Below the pieces are notes generated by a model. It was not told where the DNA came from. It ran no database searches and saw nothing but the letters and a program-made list of their open reading frames with translations. A DNA stretch of 27,607 bases from Discostella pseudostelligera (taxonomy: Eukaryota > Bacillariophyta > Thalassiosirophyceae > Thalassiosirales > Thalassiosiraceae). The stretch lies in NCBI GenBank assembly GCA_036940085.1, contig JALLBK010003356.1, positions 1-27,607 of the forward strand, given 5' to 3'. Numbering within the stretch: position 1 is the first letter of the stretch; each line of letters starts with the position of its first letter. This document shows positions 1-8,683 of the stretch, one piece after another. Made by a program: the position numbers and the translations under genes.

Positions 1-55
1 CATTCAACATTCAACATTCAACATTCAACATTCAACATTCAACATTCAACATTCA
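1..55. repeat. Heptamer tandem repeat (CATTCAA)n
   Basis: The window opens with about seven full head-to-tail copies of CATTCAA plus a partial copy. The array runs off the left edge, so its true length is unknown. The copies are nearly identical, which suggests recent expansion or ongoing slippage. No coding potential is attached to it. Confidence 0.95.
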
Positions 56-197
56 GCAGCATTCATCGTCAGCTGGCCTTGGCATTGCTGCAAGTGGCTG
101 CTGCTTGCATCTTCTTGCACCTAAATTAGCCTAAAACCCCTCACTCACCTCATTGAATGTTGCAGGTTGCCAGTTGGTGGATGTGGTGCAGCAACAG

Positions 198-237
198 TAA
201 ATAATAATAATAATAATAATAATAATGATAATAATAA
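198..237. repeat. (TAA)n microsatellite
   Basis: About 13 TAA units are interrupted once by a G (ATGATA). It is an ordinary trinucleotide microsatellite in an AT-rich spacer, with no gene nearby. Confidence 0.95.
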
Positions 238-262
238 CTGACTCTGGTTGTAGGGCCTTTTC

Positions 263-325
263 AGATGTTGATGGTTTTGTTGACCTCACTCACAGCTCAC
301 AGTTGACTGCAGGCAACATGCTGCT
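263..325 (+). repeat. Dispersed repeat, copy A
   Basis: This segment shares an ordered series of words with 3662-3743: AGATGT, GATGGTTT, TGACCTC, CTCACAGCTCACAG, then CAGGCAA and ATGCT. The two copies have the same orientation and lie about 3.4 kb apart. Copy B carries extra CTCACAG units. It is probably a fragment of a dispersed repeat family; the class cannot be named from two fragments. Confidence 0.6.
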
Positions 326-871
326 TGACCTGCTGTGGACCTCCTCACACATGCTAATATTAGAACTGCAATCAATTCATTGTTTCTGGTTTTAGTTCAC
401 TTGAACAGCAAAATACACATGTCCATACGTACAAATGAATTGTTTCACATGACATAGTCAGTTAGTTCAAATCATAGTTTATTCCTTTAGATGTATACAT
501 TGAAATGGTGCAAACAGTACCATATTACGTTTACTGCAGATCAAATTGATGATGATCTGTTAGAACCATTAATGGGTTCTGGTTGAAATATTCTACTTTG
601 TCGTCGCCTCACCAGTCTCACCCCTCTTTTATTACCACAGCATGTTCCCTTTTCTTCTCCTCCTCCTCGTCCTTGTCCTCACACTGTCCGTTGGCATGAA
701 TCTCATCATTCTCGTGTTCACCATCACAATCAGCACCCTTCAACTTCACCATTGGTGGTGTTCTGGCATTGTTGTCATCACCATCAACCTTCATTTTATT
801 CCTTCAGTCCAGGCTTCCTTGCTCCCTCCCTCCATCCTCCTACTTCTACTCCACCCTCCACAAATCAGCAG

Positions 872-1333
872 TAAGGCCCTTCCTAAAGTCAGCATAGATG
901 TGGATGTAGACAATCTGCATCTGCAGAAACTTGAGATTTCCCACCCTTACAAGTTCATTTTCCAACAAGCAAAAACGTCGTGTAGATGAAATTCATCTGC
1001 GTCAACTTTTTTTGGTGTAGAATAGATGCATCTCCATCTGCAAGAAAAAGATACACTGTATAAGGACGGTGAATTTGTAGATGCAGAAGCAGAGCAGCAG
1101 AAGCAGTTGGCGGCATTTCTCAAGAAATTGTCCATCCAATTTTGCATTTTAATGAAAACAAAAGCCTAGTAAATGTCAAAAAATATATCTAATATAGACT
1201 AATTGAAGCTGAAACTCTACAAGTGCCACCCACCGCAACTGTAATGGTGTTGATTCCTCATTTTCTGGTAGATGCAGATGAGATCCATCTGCATCTGCAT
1301 CTACATTTATGCTGACTGTAAGGAAGGGCCTAA
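872..1333. mobile_element. MITE-like element, Tourist/PIF-Harbinger type (putative)
   Basis: The termini at 875 onward and 1330 backward are inverted repeats starting GGCCCTTCC. They continue through AGTCAGCAT and a GATG-rich stretch with one gap and a few mismatches, for about 35-40 bp. Both ends are flanked by TAA (872-874 and 1331-1333), a 3-bp target duplication. The roughly 456-bp body has no transposase and holds many subterminal GATGCAG/CTGCATC words, including a strong hairpin at 1269-1303. A 3-bp TWA duplication with GG-starting TIRs is the hallmark of PIF/Harbinger-derived Tourist MITEs. The TIR pair is seen directly; the superfamily is inferred. Confidence 0.72.
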
Positions 1334-3338
1334 GAAGGTTGAGAGATAAGAACAAGCATAAAGATTTAACAATGTTGTCAATAGGCTCACCTGTATGGCA
1401 TTTAATACTTACTTTGCTGCAGAGTTAGAGAGAATATTACTCATGATGATCAAGGAAATGATATGAAAGTTGAGATGGGCCGGGGGATATGAATTTATGA
1501 ATATGAGAACAATACATTGATATTAATTTGTGGGAGAATTGAAAATAATATTTATTGTCACTTACCTTGTCCTCGAACCCATCAGCCCTCCCTCCTCCGG
1601 CACATCTTCCTCTTTGTGATCGGTGATGATATTAACTACTTATAAAAATATCAGCAAGGAGAGAAAAACTCACGACAGTGGTGATGGTGGGGGCAGCGAT
1701 GACGATACTGTGATTGCGGTTACAGCAGCATGCGATGGCAATGGTACAGTGTGGAGGATCTTGATTCTGATGGCAGCCATGATGTTCGGCGCCCATCATG
1801 TTGGAGATGCACAACATGGGATTACAGAGCGATGATCCTCATGTTGCGGGGCAACTAGCTGCTCGATGGAGTGTAGGAGGTGTTGCGGCAGGTGGCAATC
1901 ATGGTCAAGAAGAGTGTTGGTGTTGTGGTTGTGTTGTGGTTCTTGGTTGAATGGTTGAGTTGTGGTTTGTGGTTGAGTTGTTTGTTGATGCTTGCTAACT
2001 CCTATGTACTCCTACTTACCTCCAACCAATGATTTCAAATTCAAACCGGTTTCTTAATTTTAAATAATCCATTGGATCACTAGTAGTATATATTGATTCC
2101 TCTGAAGGCAGCTCATTGCATCATTCTGTCCAAAGCATTGTGTTTTAGTACTGATTCCTGCATTGTACTCTGATACAATACAATGTAAGCAGGATACATT
2201 AAGCCGATATTGGGAGTTACCCTCCAATTGTCCTCATTGCCCACTTATGTCCTCCCAACGGTCCACCATCCACCATCCCCAAGCACCAGCCAACCACCAA
2301 CCTCCCCCATGCATATTGAGTTTGTAGATATGCATGACAATGGTTGCTGGTTGCCACTTGCCACCACCGCGTACCCAACAACTTAAATTCTAACCGCGAT
2401 GCCAGGCATATTTACAGCTAAGTTCAACAATAATCACCTTGGCAAAGGGGGGTGAATCGAAGTCATCATGGTAATTTATATTATTGAAATAATATTCTGA
2501 TTTGTTATTTAGACAGGCAACACAAATCCATTGCTCACATACTCCTCACATCTCTCCCCCATCTTCTCCTGACAGAATAGTACTTGACTCAACTGATGGT
2601 AGTACTAGTACTGACAATAGCTATGCACAACAATGAGTTTGGTTCAAATCGGAGATGTGGGTCAGGATATTGGTCACCGTTCAAGAGAGCAGAGAGAGAG
2701 AGGAGAGCCTGCCCCATCATCGTTCCAGGAGAGAGTGAGGAGAGGAACAGGGAGAGGGAAAGGAACTGGGAGCATCATTGTCGATCGTTGTTTCATGAGA
2801 GATAGTATCATAATGAGGGAGAGCAAGAAAGAGTTGGGAAGCGCCGTTGTTGAGAGAGAGTGGGGGGCGAGCAAGGGGCAGGGGCAAGAGCAAGAGATGA
2901 GCTATTGTATTATGTCGTTTGGTATTATGCAGAAATAATCGGAAGGATTAATAATTACAGTTTGTCGCTTTTGAGAAAGTGTGTAGTCTATAATTCATTT
3001 TCCATTTGAATATAATTGTTTCTTAAAACAAAGAAACAAATTTGATATGACCATAAGTTGATACTGAGTTCCTATACGTACAATCTGTGGAAAAGTTAAC
3101 TGTTGCTAGATAGCAGCTCAGCTTGTGTGAGGCTGGCCAGCAAAGAAGAGATGCTGTGGACCTGGCCAGCAAAGGATGATGTTGCTTCAGGACCATCAGC
3201 CATCAGATTATAAGGTTGAGGGGACAAGGGTATCATACTATCCACCAAATACATTCAAACCAGTGAAAAGCTTTCTCCAGATCAAATATTAAGGTGGCAG
3301 CATGTTTGCCATGTGCCTGATGCCAATAACGCAGCAAA
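1334..3338. other. Gene-free spacer with low-complexity tracts
   Basis: I see no supported gene here. A TTG/GTTG-rich tract lies near 1915-1990, and a purine-rich (GAGA-type) tract near 2675-2900. The open frames across them, up to 101 codons, have tract-driven composition (runs of Arg/Glu) and no recognisable domain. Near 3130-3180 the phrase CTGGCCAGCAAAG occurs twice about 35 bp apart. The stretch from 1334 to 1600 is AT-rich with no structure I could find. Confidence 0.6.
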
Positions 3339-3650
3339 ATGGCCCGTAGAAAGCCGACTGCTTGCAAATCAACTGGAGGAAAAGCTCCTCATAAGAATCT
3401 TGCCACCAAGGCTGCTCACAGGTCTGCACCCATCCCCAGAGGTGTCGAGAAGCCCCACCATTCCGCCCATGAACTGTTGCCCTTCAAGAGATCCATCACT
3501 ACCAAAAGTTTACTGAGTTGCTCATCTGCAAGGCCCCTTTCCAGTGTCTTGTCAGAGAAATTATTCAGGATATGAATCTTGATCTTCGCTGCCAGTCATC
3601 GTCCATCCTTGTCCTCCAGGACGAGGATGCCGATGCCAATGCAGATTATT
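3339..3650 (+). pseudogene. Histone H3 pseudogene
   Basis: Translation from the ATG gives [20 protein letters not shown] and runs on in clear alignment with canonical H3 through about residue 40 (GVEKPH). A one-base deletion in the tyrosine codon near 3462 then shifts the frame. In the corrected frame a GGA glycine has become TGA (3470-3472), followed by [27 protein letters not shown] and DLRCQSS, all recognisable H3 core. Similarity ends around the LQEAAEAY equivalent, so the C-terminal third is gone. Substitutions hit nearly every modification-rich position of the tail (K4, R8, R17). There is no sign of introns, in keeping with intronless H3 genes, so retrocopy and simple duplication cannot be told apart. 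Confidence 0.93.
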
Positions 3651-3661
3651 AGTGGAGGACT

Positions 3662-3743
3662 AGATGTGATGGTTTGGCTGACCTCGCTCACAGCTCACAG
3701 CTCACAGCAGCTCACAGCTGCTGACATCAGGCAAGATGCTTGC
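3662..3743 (+). repeat. Dispersed repeat, copy B, with CTCACAG expansion
   Basis: This is the partner of 263-325. It begins just after the recognisable H3 pseudogene and contains three to four CTCACAG units where copy A has about two. The junction with the pseudogene suggests this family inserted next to or into the H3 copy. Confidence 0.6.
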
Positions 3744-4900
3744 ATCAGAGGTTGTCCCATGATGGTTGGTATGGGACATTTATGGTCATTATCATGCACA
3801 CAATTGCCGTATCTACTACATACTTTATAGCCATATCTATGTACTTTAATTTCCAAAATGATCTTTCAGCATGTTCCCTAGGAGATCTATCTTTGTTTTC
3901 ATAATGAATAACTATGACCTTATTTTCTCCTTTCCAATGTGTTTTGTCAACCATAAATGTCCGCAATCCTATGTTGCAACCACACATAGTAGTTGCTTTC
4001 TTACTTATGATGCCCCATTATTCAACTTGAAGTTTGTTTCATCGACCATGCCAGATCTCTACACAACACTATCCAATATCAAACATCAACTTGGCATGGT
4101 ATGCAAGCTGCTCAACAACACCACCACTACCATCACTACCATAACTCAGCACCATCACCATCACAATCACCACCGCCCCACCCCTGCAATTCGATGACTC
4201 TGACGACGCTCAGCATCTTAATCACACTACCCTTTTCTCTCCCTTCGAGTGCTTGCTGTGCTTCGGCTGTCACACACAATGACATCACGCACTATCATCC
4301 CCTAGTTGCCATTGTAACTACGTCAACTTCCCTTTGAGTGCTCGCTGCTAACGCTGCTGCACATACTTCCAATTGCCGCAATCCATGCATGTATCTCGCA
4401 ATAGCGCAATTATATATCCCAATACTTGGTTAGTGCTATTATTATTTTCATCATTATGCTTTTCATCATCATCCTCATTGCTTGTTTTACTTGTCTTCAT
4501 CGCATCACAGTCTCGTGTATTTGCCACCAATTTTATTTTGTTCTCTCTGCTTCTTGTATTAAGGTTATATTTCCACCATTCATCTTTGGCACCTCTTGCA
4601 CACCTTCCTGCATCTCCTCCAATCTTTTGCTTTTGGCCACGTTCCTTCCCCCATCAATAATCTCATCCTTTGGAGCAACACCGGTTCACTGTAGCTGAAT
4701 AATTATCTCCAACCTTATCCTCTTTGGCAAAGTCAGTGTGCATTACTCTGACACGGAAGTTAATTATCACTTCTGAGCCAGTTGCTGATACTCGGGTTTG
4801 TTTTACAGTTCTTGGCGTTGTTTTGAAATAAGTATATCTGAGTTCAGCAACAACTTGCATCAAGTAGCAAGCCAGGTTTTGTTTTCAAAGAGTGTGGATC
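3744..4900. other. Gene-free spacer
   Basis: No gene can be supported. A CAC/CAT/ACC-rich stretch lies at about 4110-4185. Two similar phrases around CCCTT(C/T)GAGTGCT(T/C)GCTG occur near 4240 and 4330. An 80-codon minus-strand open frame (3987-3745) has a balanced amino-acid composition (for example GLRTFMVDKTHWKG), unlike the repeat-driven frames. It could be a fragment of a mobile-element protein, but I could not assign it. Confidence 0.5.
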
Positions 4901-5232
4901 ATGTCGAACACCAGGAAGAAACGTGGCAGAAGCAAGGGAGGAGAGAGAGAAGTTGATCCAGTGGTAGTCGTGCCTACGAATGAAGTAACCAACAGATCCC
5001 CTTGCAGGCAAGAAGAAACATGGTAAAAGCAAAAGGAAAGGAGTGTTAGAAGTGAAAATGAACCAGTCAAAATCGCGCCTGAAACGAAGTGCCCCACATT
5101 GCTGAGGAGGAGGGGGTTCCACCAATGATAGATGATGCTCTCACTGAGGCAACTGTAACCACAATTGAGCAACATAATGAGGGAGGAGAGAGAGAAGTTT
5201 ACAGTGGTAGCCGTGCCTATGAACAAAGTAAT
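4901..5232 (+). repeat. Decayed triplicated coding repeat (41-codon ORF plus remnants)
   Basis: An ORF at 4901-5026 starts MSNTRKKRGRSKGGEREVDP and stops after 41 residues. Its unit (about 4912-5005) is echoed by a diverged second unit (about 5008-5100, reading KKKHGKSKRKG) and by a third at 5181-5230. The third matches 4936-4988 closely at DNA level, both starting GGGAGGAGAGAGAGAAGTT. The units are basic and Lys/Arg-rich at their start, then Val-rich. Several stops and frame changes separate them. This looks like the relic of a gene with internal repeats or a fragment of a multicopy family; function unknown. Confidence 0.5.
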
Positions 5233-5609
5233 GAACACTGCTGAGGCAGGGGGCCTTGACCCTTAAACATGTAGTAGAGAATAAGTAGTTAGTAATGATG
5301 AAGAATCAATTGCAACTTTGATGCAATTTACTACTTCCGTTGATATGGCTTGTTCATTGATAAGCAATAGGCTGGTTTAGAAACAATGCATGGGAACTCA
5401 GTAGCAATTCATTACAAGAATGACTAAATGTCACAATCAACCAGAATCATTTAAGTGGTACTGAGAACCAATGAATATGTACAACAGAACTAATGCATTT
5501 CTTACCAAACTTTCTAGGATTTCGAGAAGCAATTCATTGGCAATCAGAAGAAATGAACATTGCCAGATACCAGGAGAGGTCTTGTGAGGGGGGTGATGGT
5601 GATGATGAA

Positions 5610-6385
5610 AGATGAGTAGGAGCAAGTACTACTAGGACTAGGAGCATGCCGAGCACCCCCAGCAGCATCATATGTACATGAGTAGCAGGTAGTAGTAGCA
5701 TGCATGAGTAGCAGGAGCATGACACAAGTACCTAAGCCATGATGAGGAGGAGCACCATGCATGAGTAGGGGCATGCATGAGCAGGGGCATGCATGAGTAG
5801 TAGGGGCATGCATGAGTAGGAGTAGGAGTAGGAGCATGAGTGTAGTATGAGCATGCATTATGCATGAGTAGAAGTATTAGTAGGAGAAGTATCCATGAGT
5901 AGGAGCATGCAGGAGTAGGAGCAAGTACTAGGAGTATGCATTTGATGAGCAGGATCATACAGCATGAGTAGGAGCATACAGCATGAGTAGGAGCATGATG
6001 AGTACCTAGTAAGCCATGCTGATGAGCAATGAGCAGGAGCATGAGTTTGAGCATGAGTAGGAGGATGCATGAGTAGGAGCACCATGCATGAGTAGGAGCA
6101 TGCATGAGCAGGAGCCTGCAGTAGAAGGGAGTACTACTAGGAGCATGCATATGAGGAGCAGGATTATAGCTGTGAGTAGGAGCCACATGCATGAGTAGGA
6201 GGAGTATGCATGAGTAGCAGGACGAGCATACATCAGCAGGAAAATGATTAGGGGCATGCATGATTAGGGGCATGAGTACTATAACTAGTACTAGTAGGAG
6301 CATGCATGAGCATGAGTAGGAACAAGTAGTAGGAGCATGAATACCTAAGCCATGAGTGGTAAAAGCATTAGTAGGAGCATGATGA
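5610..6385 (+). repeat. Degenerate minisatellite, GAGTAGGAGCATGCAT type
   Basis: About 50 imperfect copies of a 12-16 bp unit are built from GAGTAGGAGCATG and GCATGCAT, with insertions such as TACCTAAGCCATGA. Stop codons are rare in several minus-strand frames, so repeat-encoded open frames up to 211 codons appear (MLLLMHAPTHA-like). These have no domain and are a by-product of the unit. The same unit recurs at 6870-7110 in the same orientation and inverted at 8015-8365. Confidence 0.9.
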
Positions 6386-6386
6386 G

Positions 6387-6483
6387 GCCAGAGTTCAGTT
6401 GCTGCCTGGTGTTCTTAGGAACAGATAGGAACAATCCACATCATTTTTGGCAGAGTACGCATATCATGCTATGTGCATTAGAC
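6387..6483 (+). repeat. Inverted dispersed repeat, left arm
   Basis: This 97-bp segment is matched by the reverse complement of 8396-8486 at roughly 85% identity by eye. Shared stretches include CCAGAGTTCAGTTGCTGCCT and GCTATGTGCATTAGAC. The two arms enclose about 1.9 kb of minisatellite DNA. It may be the end of a larger element or one unit of an inverted duplication. Confidence 0.85.
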
Positions 6484-6869
6484 TATCCCTGCTGTACACC
6501 AGGCTACACCCCAGTCAAGAATTGCATCATCCTCCTCATGATTGTGTTCCTTCATGATCAGCAGTATTAGTTAATCCTTTACCAGAGGATCCTGTGGAAT
6601 GTGGAAGAACAAAGAGACATAAGGGGCACTTCTAGTGTGAAGTTTAAGTTTGGTGGAAGCCCCCCAGTTTCACCCCTCTCTCACTACACTAGGTAGGTAT
6701 GGTAGCTTAGTATGCTAGGGCAATGCTGCATGCTACCTCCTTCCTCCCTTTTTCACTCTTAAAAAGCTCATAGGTCCTAGTAGGTAGCTTCCAGATCAAG
6801 TCAAGCTGAGAGGACCAAGGATACTGACCAAGAAGATGAATGCTGCTGAGGACCACAGGATCTTGAGGA

Positions 6870-7110
6870 GAGAGTAGGAGCATGCATGAGTAGGAGGATG
6901 AATGAGTAGGAACATGAGTACCTAAGACATGAGTAGGAGCAGCATGAGTGGAGCTAGGAGAATGAGTAGGAGCATGAGTACTAGGTGCCATGAGTAGGAG
7001 CATGAGTAGGAGCATCATGAGTAGGAGCATGAGTAGGAGCATGAGTACGCAGGAGCATAAGTAGGAAAATGTGTAGTAGGAGCATGAATGGGAGCATGAG
7101 TGCAGGAAGA
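6870..7110 (+). repeat. Degenerate minisatellite, second block
   Basis: About 15 copies of the GAGTAGGAGCATG unit lie in the same orientation as 5610-6385. They are separated from that block by the inverted-repeat arm and roughly 390 bp of unrelated sequence. A tract at 6720-6870 contains no gene. Confidence 0.88.
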
Positions 7111-7134
7111 ATGATAGGATCAACAATGCTGACA

Positions 7135-7590
7135 TAACAATGCCGGGGATAGCTGAGGACCAATAATGCTTGACCGATGCTATCCACTGCTCAATGTTGA
7201 CCAAGGACCAACTTTGCTGAGGATCAAAGGACCAAAAATACTGACCCAGAATCATGCTGAACAAGAACAATGCTCACACCAACAAGGACCAAGAATTCTG
7301 AGGATCAAGAATGCCTGGCCACTGACCAACTATCATGCTGACCAATGACAAATGCTTCTGAGGACCAAGAGGACCAATGCTGATCAACAACAGTGTGGAT
7401 TGCCAAGTCAAGTAAGAAGAATACTCCTGGACCCCTTGCTGAGGACCAAGAATTCAGAACATTCACCAATGCTCCTGCTCCTGCTGACCACAAGTATGCT
7501 GACCATTGATCAGTACTGAGGGGTGAGGACCAATGCAAAGTACCAACAATTATCACCAGTGTAATTGAGTGATCAACAATGCTCAAAGCC
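7135..7590 (+). repeat. Degenerate GCTGAGGACCAA-type repeat
   Basis: A loose tandem array of about 12-20 bp units is built on GAGGACCAA, GCTGACCAA and AACAATGCT. Units are strongly diverged in length and sequence. The minus-strand frames through it (WSS-rich peptides) are products of the unit and not gene-like. Confidence 0.8.
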
Positions 7591-7634
7591 CATTTTCAAT
7601 TTCAGTAGGATTCTGAATGGAATTTGGTTTTGGC

Positions 7635-7860
7635 ACCTTTCTCAGTGTCATTGTTGGTTATTGGTTGTCAACACCCCCATTCTCAGTGTTATTGGATGGT
7701 TGACACCCATTCTCAGTGTAATTGGGTAGTACTGAACACACATTCTCAGTGGAATAGGGGTTAGGGTTAGGGTTGGTTCTTGGTTTTGGTGCCCATTCAC
7801 AGTCTCAGTGTCATTGGGTGCAGCAATTGGGTGTCAACCACCCATTCTCAAGAATTGAGG
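7635..7860 (+). repeat. Degenerate ATTCTCAGTGTNATTGG repeat
   Basis: Five recognisable copies of TTCTCAGTG(T/G)NAT occur at spacings of about 30-55 bp, mostly preceded by ACACCC or ACCCA. The array is diverged. A telomere-like tract is embedded in it. Confidence 0.75.
7755..7774 (+). repeat. Short interstitial telomere-like tract
   Basis: The sequence TAGGGGTTAGGGTTAGGGTT contains two perfect TTAGGG units and a near-copy. TTAGGG is the common telomere unit reported in many eukaryotes, diatoms included. Three units could arise by chance within repeat DNA, so a telomeric origin is only a possibility. Confidence 0.55.
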
Positions 7861-8014
7861 AATGGACAACACCCATCCCAATCCCAAGAGTCCTTGTTGG
7901 GTGTGGTCATCAACCATTCTTACTCTTACTCTTACCAATGTAATTAGGGTGCTGCTGGCACTCCTGGCACCCATTCTTGGTGGAATATGGCAGCTTCTTG
8001 AATAAGCTGCTGCT

Positions 8015-8365
8015 GGTACTCATGCATGCTCCTGCACAGCATGCATGTGCCTACTGCTCCTACTCATGAGCATGCATGCTCCTACCATACTACTACTACA
8101 CTCATGCTCCTACTTATGTATGCTCCTCCTCATGCACTCCTACTCCGACTACTCATGCACTCCTACTCCTACTCATGCATCATGCTTCATGCTCCTACTA
8201 CTCATGTACTATGCTCCTCTTCCTACTCATGCATGCTCCTAGTACTCATCATGCATCATGCTCCTGCTACTCATGCATGCTCCTACTCATGCATGCCACT
8301 CCTCCTATGCATGCTCCTATTCATCACTCATGATGCATGCTCCTACTCATGCATGCTCCTATGGC
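8015..8365 (-). repeat. Inverted copy of the GAGTAGGAGCATG minisatellite
   Basis: The plus strand reads CATGCTCCTACTCATGCATG repeatedly, which is the reverse complement of the unit at 5610-6385 and 6870-7110. About 20 copies are visible. Low-complexity open frames of up to 117 codons on the plus strand are by-products. Confidence 0.9.
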
Positions 8366-8395
8366 TGGTCCTCAGATGATGCAATTGATTGAGGT

Positions 8396-8486
8396 GTCTA
8401 ATGCACATAGCATAATATGCGCACTCCGTCAAATGATATGGATTGTTCCTATCCATTCCTAACACCAGGCAGCAACTGAACTCTGG
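8396..8486 (-). repeat. Inverted dispersed repeat, right arm
   Basis: This is the reverse complement of 6387-6483, with one small deletion relative to the left arm (the TTCTTAGGAACAG region). On this side the minisatellite lies inside the arm pair. On the left side a minisatellite block lies just outside. The pair is therefore not a simple mirror-image duplication of the whole block. Confidence 0.85.
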
Positions 8487-8683
8487 CTCTTTGGCTAATA
8501 GATACTTTGGATGAACGCAAGTAGTGGATGTATCGGCTGGTGTTCGTTGAACGTTGAAGCAAGAACGGGAGTGAGAGTAGTACCTCCAATCAGCTGAAAA
8601 TAATTTTAAAGATACAACTGTTGAGGTTTTAAGTGAAGATTTCGTTTTACCAACTTCAGCATTTATTTCTTAGTAGTACGAGA

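Noticed and set aside
642..989. 115-codon plus-strand ORF starting MFPFLLLLLVLVLTLSVGMN
   Set aside because: Its leucine-rich start comes from a CTC/CTT pyrimidine tract. The frame runs into the MITE-like element and uses its terminal repeat as coding sequence. No family resemblance.
2641..2650. GGTTCAAATC, similar to a tRNA B box
   Set aside because: No T-stem pairing, no A box at the right distance and no cloverleaf could be drawn.
2584..2938. Two overlapping plus-strand ORFs (73 and 101 codons)
   Set aside because: Both lie in the GAGA-rich purine tract, giving Arg/Glu runs. No domain, and neither is preferred over the other.
3745..3987. 80-codon minus-strand ORF with gene-like composition (GLRTFMVDKTHWKG)
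   Set aside because: It could be a transposase-like fragment, but I cannot align it to a family and the upstream frames are full of stops. A protein search would settle it.
5668..6303. 211-codon minus-strand ORF rich in LLLMHAPTHA
   Set aside because: It is a direct translation of the minisatellite unit. The same peptides occur in several frames and blocks. No start context or domain supports a gene.
6707..7270. 187-codon minus-strand ORF through repeat blocks
   Set aside because: It spans two unrelated repeat families and keeps open only because the units lack stops. Composition changes at the block border.
8026..8379. Plus-strand ORFs of 65-117 codons (MLLPYYYYTHAP type)
   Set aside because: Same minisatellite in inverted orientation, so the open frame is a property of the unit.
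5401..8600. CRISPR-like array of regular repeats
   Set aside because: The units are degenerate, contiguous and lack unique spacers of constant length, and the genome is eukaryotic.
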